From BOKV01 sp041739465 (GTDB lineage Bacteria > Pseudomonadota > Alphaproteobacteria > Rhizobiales > Rhizobiaceae), in the NCBI GenBank assembly GCA_041739465.1, contig JBGSNX010000023.1, positions 36,755-100,754 on the forward strand: 64,000 bases of DNA. Reading direction: 5' to 3'. How positions within the stretch are numbered: position 1 is the first letter of the stretch; each line of letters opens with the position of its first letter. The notes beneath the pieces are model-generated. The model was not told the DNA's origin. It saw only the letters and a list, made by a program, of their open reading frames with translations, and did not search any database. This document shows positions 35,347 through 42,739 of the stretch, piece by piece. A program made the translations under genes and the position numbers.

Positions 35347-36273
35347 ATGAACGCGACCACAGCAGTCAGGGTCATCAGCCTTGCCATCATGGCTACGCTG
35401 ATTGGTTGGTACCCTGCATTTGCAGACTGGCGCGAAGAGATTGGCACTTTTCGCGTGGCAATTGCTGCCAATGGCGATGCGGCAACCACAGCCTTGCGCG
35501 CAGAGCCCTTCAGACTTGCACTGGAATCGGCGCTGGGCATGCCGGTCGAAATCGCGCCGGCCAAAGACTATCCCGCATTGATTGACGCAACTACCAGATC
35601 ACGCGTCGAATACGCAATCCTTTCGGCCAATGCCTTTGCCGCCGCCCATGCCGCGTGTGAATGCATTGACCCATTGGTGATTGCGACCTCCGGTGACGGC
35701 GCGTCTGCTTTCCGCCAAAGTCTGATTGTTCGGGCCGATGGCCCTTCCAGCCTTGCCTCGTTGAAGGGCCGCAAACTTGCACTGATGGAAACCGGTGCCA
35801 TTGGCGGAAATTTGCTGGCGCTCCATGAGCTTGCCTCGCAGGGGCTCGATCTTTCGTCAAATGAAGTGGAAGTCGTGCCGTTTTCGACCAGCGGGGAAGC
35901 GATCGCGGCGCTGTCCGATGGAACCGTCGATGCGCTGCTTGGCTGGACGCCCGATCCGGCACCTGAAAACCTGGCAAGGGGCACGCTCTACGCAATGGCG
36001 CAATTTGGGGCCGATCCGGCCGCATATCGCTCAATCTGGCTGTCATCACCCATCCCGCACCGGGTACATGCAGTCAGGCGCACCCTCGATGGCGAAGCCA
36101 AGACCATCTTGCGATCGCTGCTTTCGAGCCTGTTTTCGACCGATCCGGTTGCCTATGATTCTGTTGAACCGGTTTATGGCGGCGGCTTTCTTGCCGCGCG
36201 GCAGTCACAGTTCGAGCCGCTCGCAGCCGCCTACAGAAGCCGGGGAATAACGACAGAGGTCGAAAAAAAATGA
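35347..36273 (+). CDS. PhnD-type phosphate/phosphonate substrate-binding protein, orphan
   Basis: A 308-residue periplasmic binding protein with a signal peptide (VISLAIMATLIGWYPAFA, cleavage near FAD). The body has a PhnD-like layout: FRVAIAANGDA, RVEYAILSANAFAA and a second lobe with ALMETGAIGGN and VDALLGWTPD. No ATPase or permease gene for a phosphonate importer is adjacent. It may serve a transporter elsewhere or act as a sensor. It is divergent from deoB. Substrate unknown. Confidence 0.72.
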   Translation: MNATTAVRVISLAIMATLIGWYPAFADWREEIGTFRVAIAANGDAATTALRAEPFRLALESALGMPVEIAPAKDYPALIDATTRSRVEYAILSANAFAAAHAACECIDPLVIATSGDGASAFRQSLIVRADGPSSLASLKGRKLALMETGAIGGNLLALHELASQGLDLSSNEVEVVPFSTSGEAIAALSDGTVDALLGWTPDPAPENLARGTLYAMAQFGADPAAYRSIWLSSPIPHRVHAVRRTLDGEAKTILRSLLSSLFSTDPVAYDSVEPVYGGGFLAARQSQFEPLAAAYRSRGITTEVEKK

Positions 36274-36300
36274 CCCCGCACAAGCGGGGCCATTTTGTTC
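36262..36300. terminator. Bidirectional terminator between PhnD-like gene and TadG-like gene
   Basis: CCCCGC (36274-36279), loop ACAA, GCGGGG (36284-36289), flanked by an A8 run on the left (36263-36270, a T-run for leftward transcripts) and CATTTTGTT on the right. It separates two convergent genes whose stops lie at 36273 and 36319. Confidence 0.8.
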
Positions 36301-36318
36301 GTTTCACACAAGCAGGGT

Positions 36319-36915
36319 TCAGTTGACCTTGACTTCAGATCCGATACGCGGACGCAGGAAGATTTCCTCATCCATGTTGATGGCGGTTCTGCTGAAATAC
36401 ACGCCCTTTTCCTCGCTGTAATGCGCCCAGCCGAAGGCTGGCACATATTCCGTGGAAACCTTTGCGGAAACCAGGAAGGTGCCCGGCTTCTTGATTTTCA
36501 CCGGAACTGCCGAGTACGTGGCACCGGCGTTCAGCGGCGTCGCGTTCTTGGCCTTGCTCCAGGCAACCTTGGCAGTGCCGCCTGCATCAACGGTGATGCC
36601 GGTCAGTACGATTTTCACCTGGCTGGTATAGGGGTGCATGACTTTTGCCGATGCATCCATGATGTCGTTGACGTCATTGTTGGTCAACGACTGGCTCTGG
36701 GTGACGAGGTCGCTCAATGTGCTGGACAGGCGAGAAAGCTTGCGGTTGACCGCAACACCCGATGAAAGCTCGACAGTTCCAACAAGCAGCAGGATCAGGA
36801 TGGGCGCAATGAATGCAAACTCCACCGCAGCGACACCGCGCGTTTCATGGCGAAATGCATCCAGGCAAACAAGAACCCTTGTTGTTCCAGCTTTCCAGAG
36901 TTTTTGAAGTGTCAT
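36319..36915 (-). CDS. TadE/TadG-like pilus assembly protein
   Basis: A 198-residue minor pseudopilin-type protein. A short N-terminus is followed by RGVAAVEFAFIAPILILLLV, the TadE-like prepilin motif with the conserved Glu, then a membrane helix and a periplasmic domain ending RIGSEVKVN. TadE/F are processed by the prepilin peptidase in Tad systems. The start at 36915 has an AGGA ribosome-binding site; the frame is open to 36972, which overlaps the previous gene. It is too short for a TadG with a von Willebrand domain, so the exact Tad letter is uncertain. Downstream of a TadE-like gene on the minus strand. Confidence 0.78.
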   Translation of the reverse strand: MTLQKLWKAGTTRVLVCLDAFRHETRGVAAVEFAFIAPILILLLVGTVELSSGVAVNRKLSRLSSTLSDLVTQSQSLTNNDVNDIMDASAKVMHPYTSQVKIVLTGITVDAGGTAKVAWSKAKNATPLNAGATYSAVPVKIKKPGTFLVSAKVSTEYVPAFGWAHYSEEKGVYFSRTAINMDEEIFLRPRIGSEVKVN

Positions 36916-36965
36916 GGTTTTGTTCCTGGTGGAATTGGCCTGTGGAGTTGGATTGGATGGCGATG

Positions 36966-37580
36966 TCAGCACGCTCGTCCGCCGACACCTGCCGGATAGG
37001 GTTCGGTACGGAACACAGAAATCGCATTCAGCAGGATCTTGCGGAAAGCACTTCCCGATTTGCCTTTGGACTGCGGATACACCGCGTCAGAAACAAAGAT
37101 CGTGAAGATCGGCCATTCGTAGCTGGCGGTCACCATCGCGATTTCTTCCGGGCAAGGAGCCGTGAACGAATAACCAGAGAAATCGCTTTGATTGGTACCG
37201 GCATCCGGGACCGGCGGGTCACCAAGATCATCGAATTTGGCTGCTACCTGCATGTCGATCTTGATGTCGGCGCAGGTGAAGAGAATGGCTGCCGAGTTGC
37301 AGACTTCCTGCTTGAACTGGGCTTCGGTGATTGTGTTGTTGAGCTGGCCCGTGCGGATTTTCCGGCCGACTTCGTCAACCGAGCTTTCAAGCATCTGGCC
37401 TGCAAAGAAGATCAGCGAGCTTTCGATGATCCCGAAAAGCAGAAAGAAGAAGGGACCGCCGAGAATGGCAAATTCAATTGCTGTCACGCCTCGATCATCA
37501 TCGCGGAAACGTCGCACAATGCGAGGTGCGCTGAAAAAGCTGCGCCGCTTTTTTCCATCTGAAGGAAACGTTTCTTGCAT
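36966..37580 (-). CDS. TadE-like pilus assembly protein
   Basis: A 204-residue pseudopilin. RGVTAIEFAILGGPFFFLLF carries the TadE prepilin motif (Glu in IEFA) followed by a hydrophobic helix extending to about residue 60. The periplasmic part contains several cysteines (VCNSAAILFTCAD, APCPEE) that may pair. The stop is 50 bp upstream of the second TadE/G gene's start. First of the leftward pair in the pilus locus; it probably seeds or regulates Flp pilus assembly. The gap 37581-37722 upstream holds no recognised site. Confidence 0.8.
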   Translation of the reverse strand: MQETFPSDGKKRRSFFSAPRIVRRFRDDDRGVTAIEFAILGGPFFFLLFGIIESSLIFFAGQMLESSVDEVGRKIRTGQLNNTITEAQFKQEVCNSAAILFTCADIKIDMQVAAKFDDLGDPPVPDAGTNQSDFSGYSFTAPCPEEIAMVTASYEWPIFTIFVSDAVYPQSKGKSGSAFRKILLNAISVFRTEPYPAGVGGRAC

Positions 37581-37722
37581 GATGTCACCCTGATACTGAA
37601 TCCTGCTGATTGCAGCATGGGTAACACATGGACCTTAAGGGAGGGTTCCCAAGCTTCAGGAAACAAGGGCGGTCTGGTTTACTGCCCCTTTACCATTCAC
37701 GCAGCTTTTGGGAACGACGCGA

Positions 37723-38199
37723 TCACTGTTTGGCGTCGGAAAGTGTGTTGCGAGCCGTGATCTGTTCGTTGGCGAAGGCAAAGGACCGTGCATTGTCGCC
37801 GATGGTCAGGGTTGGTTCGCACACCGGCGCGCAAGCCAGCGTTTCGCGGTCAGATCGGCGATAAATTCGCACGGTGTTTGTCTCATGTCCCTTGACCACC
37901 AGGGTCTGGTCGACAATCGCCTCGCCCTTTGCATCCAGAATGATGAGGTTGGTGACACCGAAAGAGCGACCTGTAAGAACAAGCGTGCGCTCGTCTTCAA
38001 CCGTCGCATCTGCAATGGATGGGTTACCGACAATGACGGTGGCAGCCGGGCGTGAAACGTGGAACACCTTGGCCCGGTCAACCGTGACAATCACGGTTTC
38101 CTGGGCATCAATGACCGGCAAGGCATCGGATGCGGCGGCATGGCTGGTGAGAACCATCGCGGCAGCCATCGCCGCCAACACTGTTTGGATCATTTTCAT
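37723..38199 (-). CDS. Pilus/secretin N-terminal domain protein (CpaC N-domain-like)
   Basis: A 158-residue periplasmic protein with a signal peptide ending near SHAAAS. Residues about 28-105 match the plug-like N-terminal domain found at the front of CpaC/RcpA secretins: VIVTVDRAKVFHVSRP, IVGNPSIADATVED, GRSFGVTNLIILDAKGE. Compare the equivalent VANPDVADAVT and QVGETNIFIFDSAGK in CpaC here. It lacks the secretin channel. It lies just upstream of the first pilin, divergently. Such solo proteins commonly accompany Flp loci in alphaproteobacteria; the role is unknown. Confidence 0.82.
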   Translation of the reverse strand: MKMIQTVLAAMAAAMVLTSHAAASDALPVIDAQETVIVTVDRAKVFHVSRPAATVIVGNPSIADATVEDERTLVLTGRSFGVTNLIILDAKGEAIVDQTLVVKGHETNTVRIYRRSDRETLACAPVCEPTLTIGDNARSFAFANEQITARNTLSDAKQ

Positions 38200-38531
38200 G
38201 CCGCTACTCCATTGCCTACTTGAAGAACGACAATCGGGTATTTTGGTTTAGGAATGGTAAACTGCGCAATGATAGCTGCAGCTCGTGCCGGAAGACGCGC
38301 GCGTCGTTTTTGCCGCATATTATAATGTAAGAGGCCGAATGAATGCCGCAGATGGCCATTTTCATCCGTTCAACCCAAACAGCTTCGGATTGTCGAAATC
38401 ATCTTTACCGGTTGCATACCGTGTGCCTTAACCCCGGTGAAAGACAAGCTTGCTAGTTTGCATCCAGTCAGAGCGGGAACACCCGGTCGACAGCACATCA
38501 AGTGCAAAAACCTGGAGCAAGGAGCAACATC
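38200..38531. promoter_or_regulatory. Divergent control region between the secretin-N protein and pilin 1
   Basis: A 332-bp AT-richer gap holding promoters in both directions. A TTAA-N7-GAAA element is present at 38428-38442, 89 nt upstream of the pilin start, and is annotated separately. I see no small ORF with a credible ribosome-binding site and no hairpin. Nothing else is recognised. Confidence 0.55.
38428..38442 (+). promoter_or_regulatory. CtrA-like half-site pair upstream of pilin 1
   Basis: TTAA (38428-38431), seven bases, GAAA (38439-38442). The CtrA consensus is TTAA-N7-TTAA(C), so the first half matches and the second is degenerate. Equivalent elements precede pilins 2 and 3 at almost the same distance from the start codon. 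The common spacing is the main support. Confidence 0.4.
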
Positions 38532-38693
38532 GTGAAATTCGTAGCACGTTTCCTCAAGAACGAATCCGGCGCAACAGCAATCGAGTACGGCCTGATCGCG
38601 GCCCTGATCTCTGTTGCAGTCATCGGCGGCGCGACCGCAGTTGGCGGCGGCGTCAACGACACATTCACCAACATCTCGGGCAAGCTTCTCTAA
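38532..38693 (+). CDS. Flp-type IVb pilin, copy 1
   Basis: A 53-residue prepilin starting with GTG at 38532 after AAGGAGC. The leader of 13 residues ends in Gly (KNESG), and the mature protein begins ATAIEYGL, with Glu and Tyr at +5 and +6 as in Flp/PilA pilins cut by CpaA. The hydrophobic helix GLIAALISVAVIGGATAV polymerises the pilus. It differs from copies 2 and 3 only by Val instead of Ile at residue 30 (besides the start codon). It has its own terminator. Encodes the major subunit or one of three interchangeable subunits. Confidence 0.92.
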   Translation: MKFVARFLKNESGATAIEYGLIAALISVAVIGGATAVGGGVNDTFTNISGKLL

Positions 38694-38715
38694 GCTTTTC
38701 CATCCAGCAAATCGA

Positions 38716-38749
38716 AAAAGCCGCCTGCTCGCCGCAGGCGGTTTTTTTG
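38716..38749 (+). terminator. Terminator of pilin 1
   Basis: CCGCCTGC (38721-38728), loop TCGCC, GCAGGCGG (38734-38741), then seven Ts. A classical intrinsic terminator 27 bp after the pilin stop. The same hairpin follows copies 2 and 3. Confidence 0.88.
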
Positions 38750-38811
38750 TGCCTGCCGCCAATTTTGTTTGCAATTGACTTTGAAAATTTCTGTTTTGGA
38801 AACGATGGCTG

Positions 38812-38826
38812 TTAAACGTTCCGTAA
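38812..38826 (+). promoter_or_regulatory. CtrA-like half-site pair upstream of pilin 2
   Basis: TTAA (38812-38815), seven bases, GTAA (38823-38826), 87 nt before the pilin 2 start. First half matches the CtrA consensus, second half matches three of four bases. Confidence 0.35.
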
Positions 38827-38913
38827 GTCGCGTGTGGGTAAATGGCGTCAGTCAGATCGCTCCGCTGCGATCGGCCGCACAAGCGAAAAACAAGCGGACC
38901 TAGGAGCACTCAC

Positions 38914-39075
38914 CTGAAATTCGTAGCACGTTTCCTGAAGAACGAATCCGGCGCAACAGCCATTGAATACGGCCTGATCGCAGCCCTGATTTCTGTTGCC
39001 ATCATCGGCGGCGCGACCGCAGTTGGCGGCGGCGTCAACGACACATTCACCAACATCTCTGGCAAGCTTCTCTAA
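38914..39075 (+). CDS. Flp-type IVb pilin, copy 2, with CTG at the start position
   Basis: Encodes the same 53-residue prepilin as copy 3, but the codon aligned with the copy 3 ATG is CTG (38914-38916). The ribosome-binding stretch TAGGAGCACTCAC is otherwise the same as in copy 3, so initiation at CTG is plausible but probably weak. An in-frame ATG at 38842 would add 24 residues that are basic and unlike a pilin leader. Apart from the start codon, the gene differs from copy 3 by two synonymous bases. It has its own terminator. It may be a low-expression pilin or a functionally silenced duplicate. Confidence 0.8.
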   Translation: MKFVARFLKNESGATAIEYGLIAALISVAIIGGATAVGGGVNDTFTNISGKLL

Positions 39076-39102
39076 GCTTTTCGGATACGGTTTGGTTTTT
39101 GG

Positions 39103-39132
39103 AAAGCCGCCTGCTCGCCGCAGGCGGCTTTT
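39103..39132 (+). terminator. Terminator of pilin 2
   Basis: AAAGCCGCCTGC (39103-39114), loop TCGCC, GCAGGCGGCTTT (39120-39131), continuing into TTCTCTTT. A perfect 12-bp stem. Confidence 0.88.
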
Positions 39133-39184
39133 CTCTTTGTGATGTCCGGCAACCGCGAGTTTTGTTTTTTCTTTACCGTGTCTT

Positions 39185-39199
39185 TTAACAAAATCGAAA
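39185..39199 (+). promoter_or_regulatory. CtrA-like half-site pair upstream of pilin 3
   Basis: TTAA (39185-39188), seven bases, GAAA (39196-39199), 92 nt before the pilin 3 start. Same layout as the site upstream of copy 1. Confidence 0.4.
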
Positions 39200-39291
39200 A
39201 TTGCCTTTGTCATACTCACTGAAGTCAGAACCGGAAGACATCCGGTCGGCCGCACATCAAGTGCAAAACCAATGGACCAAGGAGCACTCAC

Positions 39292-39453
39292 ATGAAATTC
39301 GTAGCACGTTTCCTGAAGAACGAATCCGGCGCAACAGCCATCGAATACGGCCTGATCGCAGCCCTGATTTCTGTTGCCATCATCGGCGGCGCGACCGCAG
39401 TTGGAGGCGGCGTCAACGACACATTCACCAACATCTCTGGCAAGCTTCTCTAA
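39292..39453 (+). CDS. Flp-type IVb pilin, copy 3
   Basis: A 53-residue prepilin with ATG at 39292 and an AAGGAGC ribosome-binding site. Leader MKFVARFLKNESG, mature start ATAIEYGL. The protein is identical to copy 2 except for how it starts. The position relative to copy 2 is offset by exactly 378 bp from start to terminator, showing a recent tandem duplication or gene conversion. Likely to be the best-translated of the three. cpaA, the peptidase that processes it, follows 148 bp downstream. Confidence 0.92.
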   Translation: MKFVARFLKNESGATAIEYGLIAALISVAIIGGATAVGGGVNDTFTNISGKLL

Positions 39454-39480
39454 GCTTTTCGGATACGGTTTGGTTTTTGA

Positions 39481-39511
39481 AAAGCCGCCTGCTCGCCGCA
39501 GGCGGCTTTTC
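39481..39511 (+). terminator. Terminator of pilin 3
   Basis: AAAGCCGCCTGC (39481-39492), loop TCGCC, GCAGGCGGCTTT (39498-39509), then TCTGTTT. Same hairpin as after copy 2. It should separate pilin transcription from cpaA. Confidence 0.88.
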
Positions 39512-39601
39512 TGTTTCCTGAGATCAGCCAAGGGTTCGCTGCATTAACCAAATGGGAACGCGGCCCGCCCATAATGCTGCCAAACATCTGGATGGACAGC
39601 C

Positions 39602-40126
39602 ATGCTCAACACAGCGCTCATATTGTTCTTTCCCTTTTTCATGGCGTTTGCGGCTGCGTCGGATCTTGTCTCCATGACAATTTCCAACAAGGTTTCAATG
39701 GCGCTTATTGCGGGCTTCCTGGCGTTTGCCGTTGCCATTGGCATGCCGTTGCCAGCCATCGGCATGCATTTTGCCATATTCGCGGTTGTCCTCTCCGCAG
39801 GCATTGCCCTGTTTGCAATCGGCGCAATCGGCGGTGGCGATGCCAAGCTTGCCGCATCCACGGCCCTGTGGCTGGGCTGGGAATTCATGATGCCGTACCT
39901 GCTGGTTGCCGCGTTCTTTGGCGGCATTCTGACACTTGTTATTCTGCGAATTCGGTCAGCGCCGCTGCCGGACCGGGTCGCCAATGTCGACTGGATCGCA
40001 AGGCTCTACCGCGCAGATCAGGGCATTCCCTATGGCATCGCCCTTGGAGCTGCGGCAATCTTCGTTTATCCGCAAACCTTGTGGATGGAGCATGTCTATT
40101 CATCGGTCCGCGCTTTCGGCGGCTGA
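39602..40126 (+). CDS. cpaA: Prepilin peptidase CpaA/TadV
   Basis: A 174-residue inner-membrane aspartic protease that cleaves the Flp prepilins. Several helices are visible from MLNTALILFFPFFMAFAAAS onward. The first catalytic Asp is in AASDLVSMTISN and the second in GAIGGGDAKLAA (GxGD motif). It starts at ATG 39602 and lies 476 bp before cpaB (stop 40126 to 40362 is 235 bp). The neighbouring pilins and TadE-like proteins are its expected substrates. Confidence 0.93.
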   Translation: MLNTALILFFPFFMAFAAASDLVSMTISNKVSMALIAGFLAFAVAIGMPLPAIGMHFAIFAVVLSAGIALFAIGAIGGGDAKLAASTALWLGWEFMMPYLLVAAFFGGILTLVILRIRSAPLPDRVANVDWIARLYRADQGIPYGIALGAAAIFVYPQTLWMEHVYSSVRAFGG

Positions 40127-40249
40127 TCGCAGACGGCCATTTGCGAAGGGGTTGCGGCTGGCGTTGATGCGCTGGCCGCTTTCGTCTTCAGCAGGCCGTT
40201 TCAAGCAGGGATTGCGGGAAACTGGTGCAAAATTGGCGAATGTACAATT

Positions 40250-40264
40250 TTAACAATCAATTAA
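40250..40264 (+). promoter_or_regulatory. Probable CtrA-binding box upstream of cpaB
   Basis: TTAA (40250-40253), seven bases (CAATCAA), TTAA (40261-40264) followed by CC: a perfect match to the CtrA consensus TTAA-N7-TTAAC. A second, weaker TTAA-N7-TACA lies at 40285-40299. Both are in the AT-rich 235-bp gap before cpaB. In Caulobacter, pilus genes are under CtrA control, so this box fits cell-cycle control of the cpaB-tadC operon. Confidence 0.65.
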
Positions 40265-40361
40265 CCTAAATTCTCAGCATCCCGTTAACCATAATTACAC
40301 CTTTCAAGACCCATGATGTCCCCACGGAATCGCATGTTGTGTGCACTGTGGGAGTATCGTC

Positions 40362-41180
40362 ATGAAGGCGGCGCGTATCATCGTAATGACCGGCGCATTG
40401 GCGGCGGCGGCCGGGGCTGGGTTCCTGGCACTTTCGCTGGCCAGTCGCGAGCCGGAACAGCAGGTCGTTGAAGTTTCGGGCCAGAAGCTCGAACTTGAGC
40501 AGGTGCTGGTTGCATCTGGCGACGTCGCAATGGGCACTGGCTTGAGCGCATCACTGGTCCGCTGGCAGGATTGGCCAAAGGAAGCCATTTCCAGCGGCTT
40601 CATTGTCAAGGCGAGCGACCCCACTGCACTCGAGAAGATCGATGGCGCGATTGCCAGGGGCGGCTTCTATCAGGGCGAGCCGATACGTGAGACCAAGCTG
40701 GTCCGCTCTGACCGCGGATACATGTCAGCAATTCTGCCATCAGGCTCGCGCGCCGTTGCCACCACCATTTCCACCGCGACCAGTGCGGGCGGGTTCATTC
40801 TCCCCAATGACCATGTCGATGTCATCATGACCCGCAGGTCGAAGACGGATGAGGGCGAAGGCTTTCTGACCGAGACCATTCTGCAGAACATCCGTGTTCT
40901 GGCAATTGACCAGACCATTGAGGAAAAGGACGGCGAGGCTGTCGTTGTCGGTGAAACGGCAACGCTGCAGCTCACGCCCCGCCAGGCGGAAATCATGACC
41001 GTCGCGCAGCAGATGGCAGACCGGTTGGCGCTGACCCTGCGTTCAGTCTCTGACAGCAAAAATCAGGAAACCAAGGAAGCCGACCATCTGCTTGGCGGCG
41101 AACGTGGTGCCGGCCTGGTGCGCGTCATCAAATACGGAAACATCAAGGATGTCTCCATTCAGCCAATTGAAGCCCAGTGA
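40362..41180 (+). CDS. cpaB: Flp pilus assembly protein CpaB/RcpC
   Basis: A 272-residue periplasmic protein anchored by an N-terminal helix (IIVMTGALAAAAGAGFLALS). It has the SAF/RcpC domain: VLVASGDVAMGTGLSASLVR followed by AILPSGSRAVATTIS and VDVIMTR. It binds or positions the secretin and may contact peptidoglycan. The start at 40362 has a GGGAG ribosome-binding site; the frame is open to a GTG at 40341. The stop overlaps the open frame of cpaC (GTGA at 41177) but cpaC most likely starts at 41219. Confidence 0.92.
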   Translation: MKAARIIVMTGALAAAAGAGFLALSLASREPEQQVVEVSGQKLELEQVLVASGDVAMGTGLSASLVRWQDWPKEAISSGFIVKASDPTALEKIDGAIARGGFYQGEPIRETKLVRSDRGYMSAILPSGSRAVATTISTATSAGGFILPNDHVDVIMTRRSKTDEGEGFLTETILQNIRVLAIDQTIEEKDGEAVVVGETATLQLTPRQAEIMTVAQQMADRLALTLRSVSDSKNQETKEADHLLGGERGAGLVRVIKYGNIKDVSIQPIEAQ

Positions 41181-41218
41181 AGCCGGTTTTGTATCCGGAA
41201 CAGACCAGGATTGAAGTC

Positions 41219-42739
41219 ATGTTCGCAAAGTTGAAAACGGCAGTCTGCATTGTTGCGCTCACAGCGGCAGCATCGACAGCGTTTGCGCCAGGAGCGTCCG
41301 CACAGACGCTGGAAGGCGCCAAGAACTACATCAAACTGAACGCAACATCGGTCGGTGAAACCCGCCGTGTCGCGGTCGGACTCAACAAATCGATGGTGAT
41401 TGACCTGCCCGGCGATGCGCACGACATTCTCGTGGCAAACCCCGACGTTGCCGACGCAGTGACCCGGTCCTCGCGCCGCATCTACATCTTTGCCAAGCAG
41501 GTTGGCGAAACCAACATCTTCATTTTCGATTCCGCAGGCAAGCAGTTGCTCAGCATCGATCTGGTGATCGAGCGCGACATTGCCGGTCTTGAAACCTATC
41601 TGGCGAAATACATTCCAGGCTCTGAAATCAAGGTGGAAATGGTCAATGACAACGTCATCCTGACCGGCACCGTTCCAACCCCGCAGGCTTCCGCCAGAGC
41701 GGTTGAACTGGCGCAGGTCTTTGTGACCGGCGGCGAGGCAACCACCAACAATTTCAACCAGAACCAGACCGGCGGCACCGGAACCACGATCATTTTCGGC
41801 GATGAAAGCCGACAGGAAAGCCAGATCGTCAACCTGCTGCAGATTGACGGTGAAGACCAGGTCAACCTCAAGGTGACCATTGCCGAGATCCAGCGAACCG
41901 TCGTCAAGCAGCTCGGTATCGACCTGACAGCTTCAGGATCTATTGGCGGGCTTGCATGGGGCCTGGTTGGCGACAATCCGTTCGCCCTTGGAAAAGACAC
42001 ATCCTGGTCACGCGGTACGGCTGACTGGAGCAATGGCTCCAACTCGATTGAGTCAATCGTTCGCGCACTGGACCAGTCCGGCGTCATGCGTACGCTGGCC
42101 GAGCCGTCGCTCACCGCAATTTCCGGCGAGACGGCATCTTTCAAGGTTGGCGGCGAATACAATGTGTCGGACGGCAAAACCGAAGATTCCGGCACCATCA
42201 CGTACAATTATCGGCAGGTTGAGTATGGCGTCGGACTTGCGTTCACGCCTGTCGTCCTTTCGCCGGGCCGCATTAGCCTGAAGATACGCACCGAAGTCTC
42301 CGAACCCACCACGGAAGGCTCCTACGCCATTCCGCGCGGCGCTGCCGCAGCAGCTTCGGCACCTGGCATCCGTCGCCGCGAAGCTGAAACCACAGTTGAA
42401 CTGCCATCTGGCGGCACCATGGTCATCGCCGGTCTTTTGAAGGACGACGTTCGCCAGACCGTTTCAGGCTTCCCCGGCCTCAGCAAGATACCGGTACTTG
42501 GCACGCTGTTTCGCAGCCGCGAATACCAGCGCTACGAGACCGAACTCGTCATCATGGTCACTCCCTATCTGGTTCGCCCCGTTGCGCGCTCCAAGATGGC
42601 AAGGCCGGACGACAACTTCAATCCGGCTGCCGATGGTGCTGGCATGTTCCTTGGCCGCGTCAATCGCATTTACGGAACCGCCGAAGGCAAGGTCCCGGCC
42701 GGCCGCTACCACGGCAAAGTAGGATTCATTTTCAAATGA
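41219..42739 (+). CDS. cpaC: Flp pilus secretin CpaC/RcpA
   Basis: A 506-residue outer-membrane secretin. The signal peptide covers MFAKLKTAVCIVALTAAAST to APGASAQ. The N-terminal plug-type domain (VANPDVADAVTRS, QVGETNIFIF) precedes a BON-like segment (VEMVNDNVILTGTVPTPQA). The secretin core runs from about residue 190 to 470 with the conserved VPVLGTLF-type strand (KIPVLGTLFRSREY) and VELPSGGTMVIAGLL. The start at 41219 gives a clean signal peptide; an in-frame GTG at 41177 coupled to cpaB is possible. Overlaps cpaD by ATGA (42736-42739). Confidence 0.94.
   Translation: MFAKLKTAVCIVALTAAASTAFAPGASAQTLEGAKNYIKLNATSVGETRRVAVGLNKSMVIDLPGDAHDILVANPDVADAVTRSSRRIYIFAKQVGETNIFIFDSAGKQLLSIDLVIERDIAGLETYLAKYIPGSEIKVEMVNDNVILTGTVPTPQASARAVELAQVFVTGGEATTNNFNQNQTGGTGTTIIFGDESRQESQIVNLLQIDGEDQVNLKVTIAEIQRTVVKQLGIDLTASGSIGGLAWGLVGDNPFALGKDTSWSRGTADWSNGSNSIESIVRALDQSGVMRTLAEPSLTAISGETASFKVGGEYNVSDGKTEDSGTITYNYRQVEYGVGLAFTPVVLSPGRISLKIRTEVSEPTTEGSYAIPRGAAAAASAPGIRRREAETTVELPSGGTMVIAGLLKDDVRQTVSGFPGLSKIPVLGTLFRSREYQRYETELVIMVTPYLVRPVARSKMARPDDNFNPAADGAGMFLGRVNRIYGTAEGKVPAGRYHGKVGFIFK

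Larger units (their letters stand above)
38503..39511 (+). repeat. Three tandem pilin cassettes
   Basis: Three direct repeats, each consisting of ribosome-binding site, 162-bp pilin gene and the same terminator hairpin, spaced by 382 bp (copy 1 to 2) and 378 bp (copy 2 to 3). The region from the ribosome-binding site to the terminator is nearly identical in copies 2 and 3; copy 1 is more diverged in its flanks. The upstream segments differ except for the TTAA-N7 element. Confidence 0.9.

Noticed and set aside
38842..38913. ATG start at 38842 for pilin copy 2
   Set aside because: It would give a 24-residue basic extension ahead of the pilin leader, unlike Flp prepilins, and places a conserved ribosome-binding site inside the coding region. 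Kept only as an alternative.
38503..39511. CRISPR-like or mobile-element repeat
   Set aside because: The repeated units are pilin genes with terminators, not short repeats with spacers, and no transposase or terminal inverted repeats are present.
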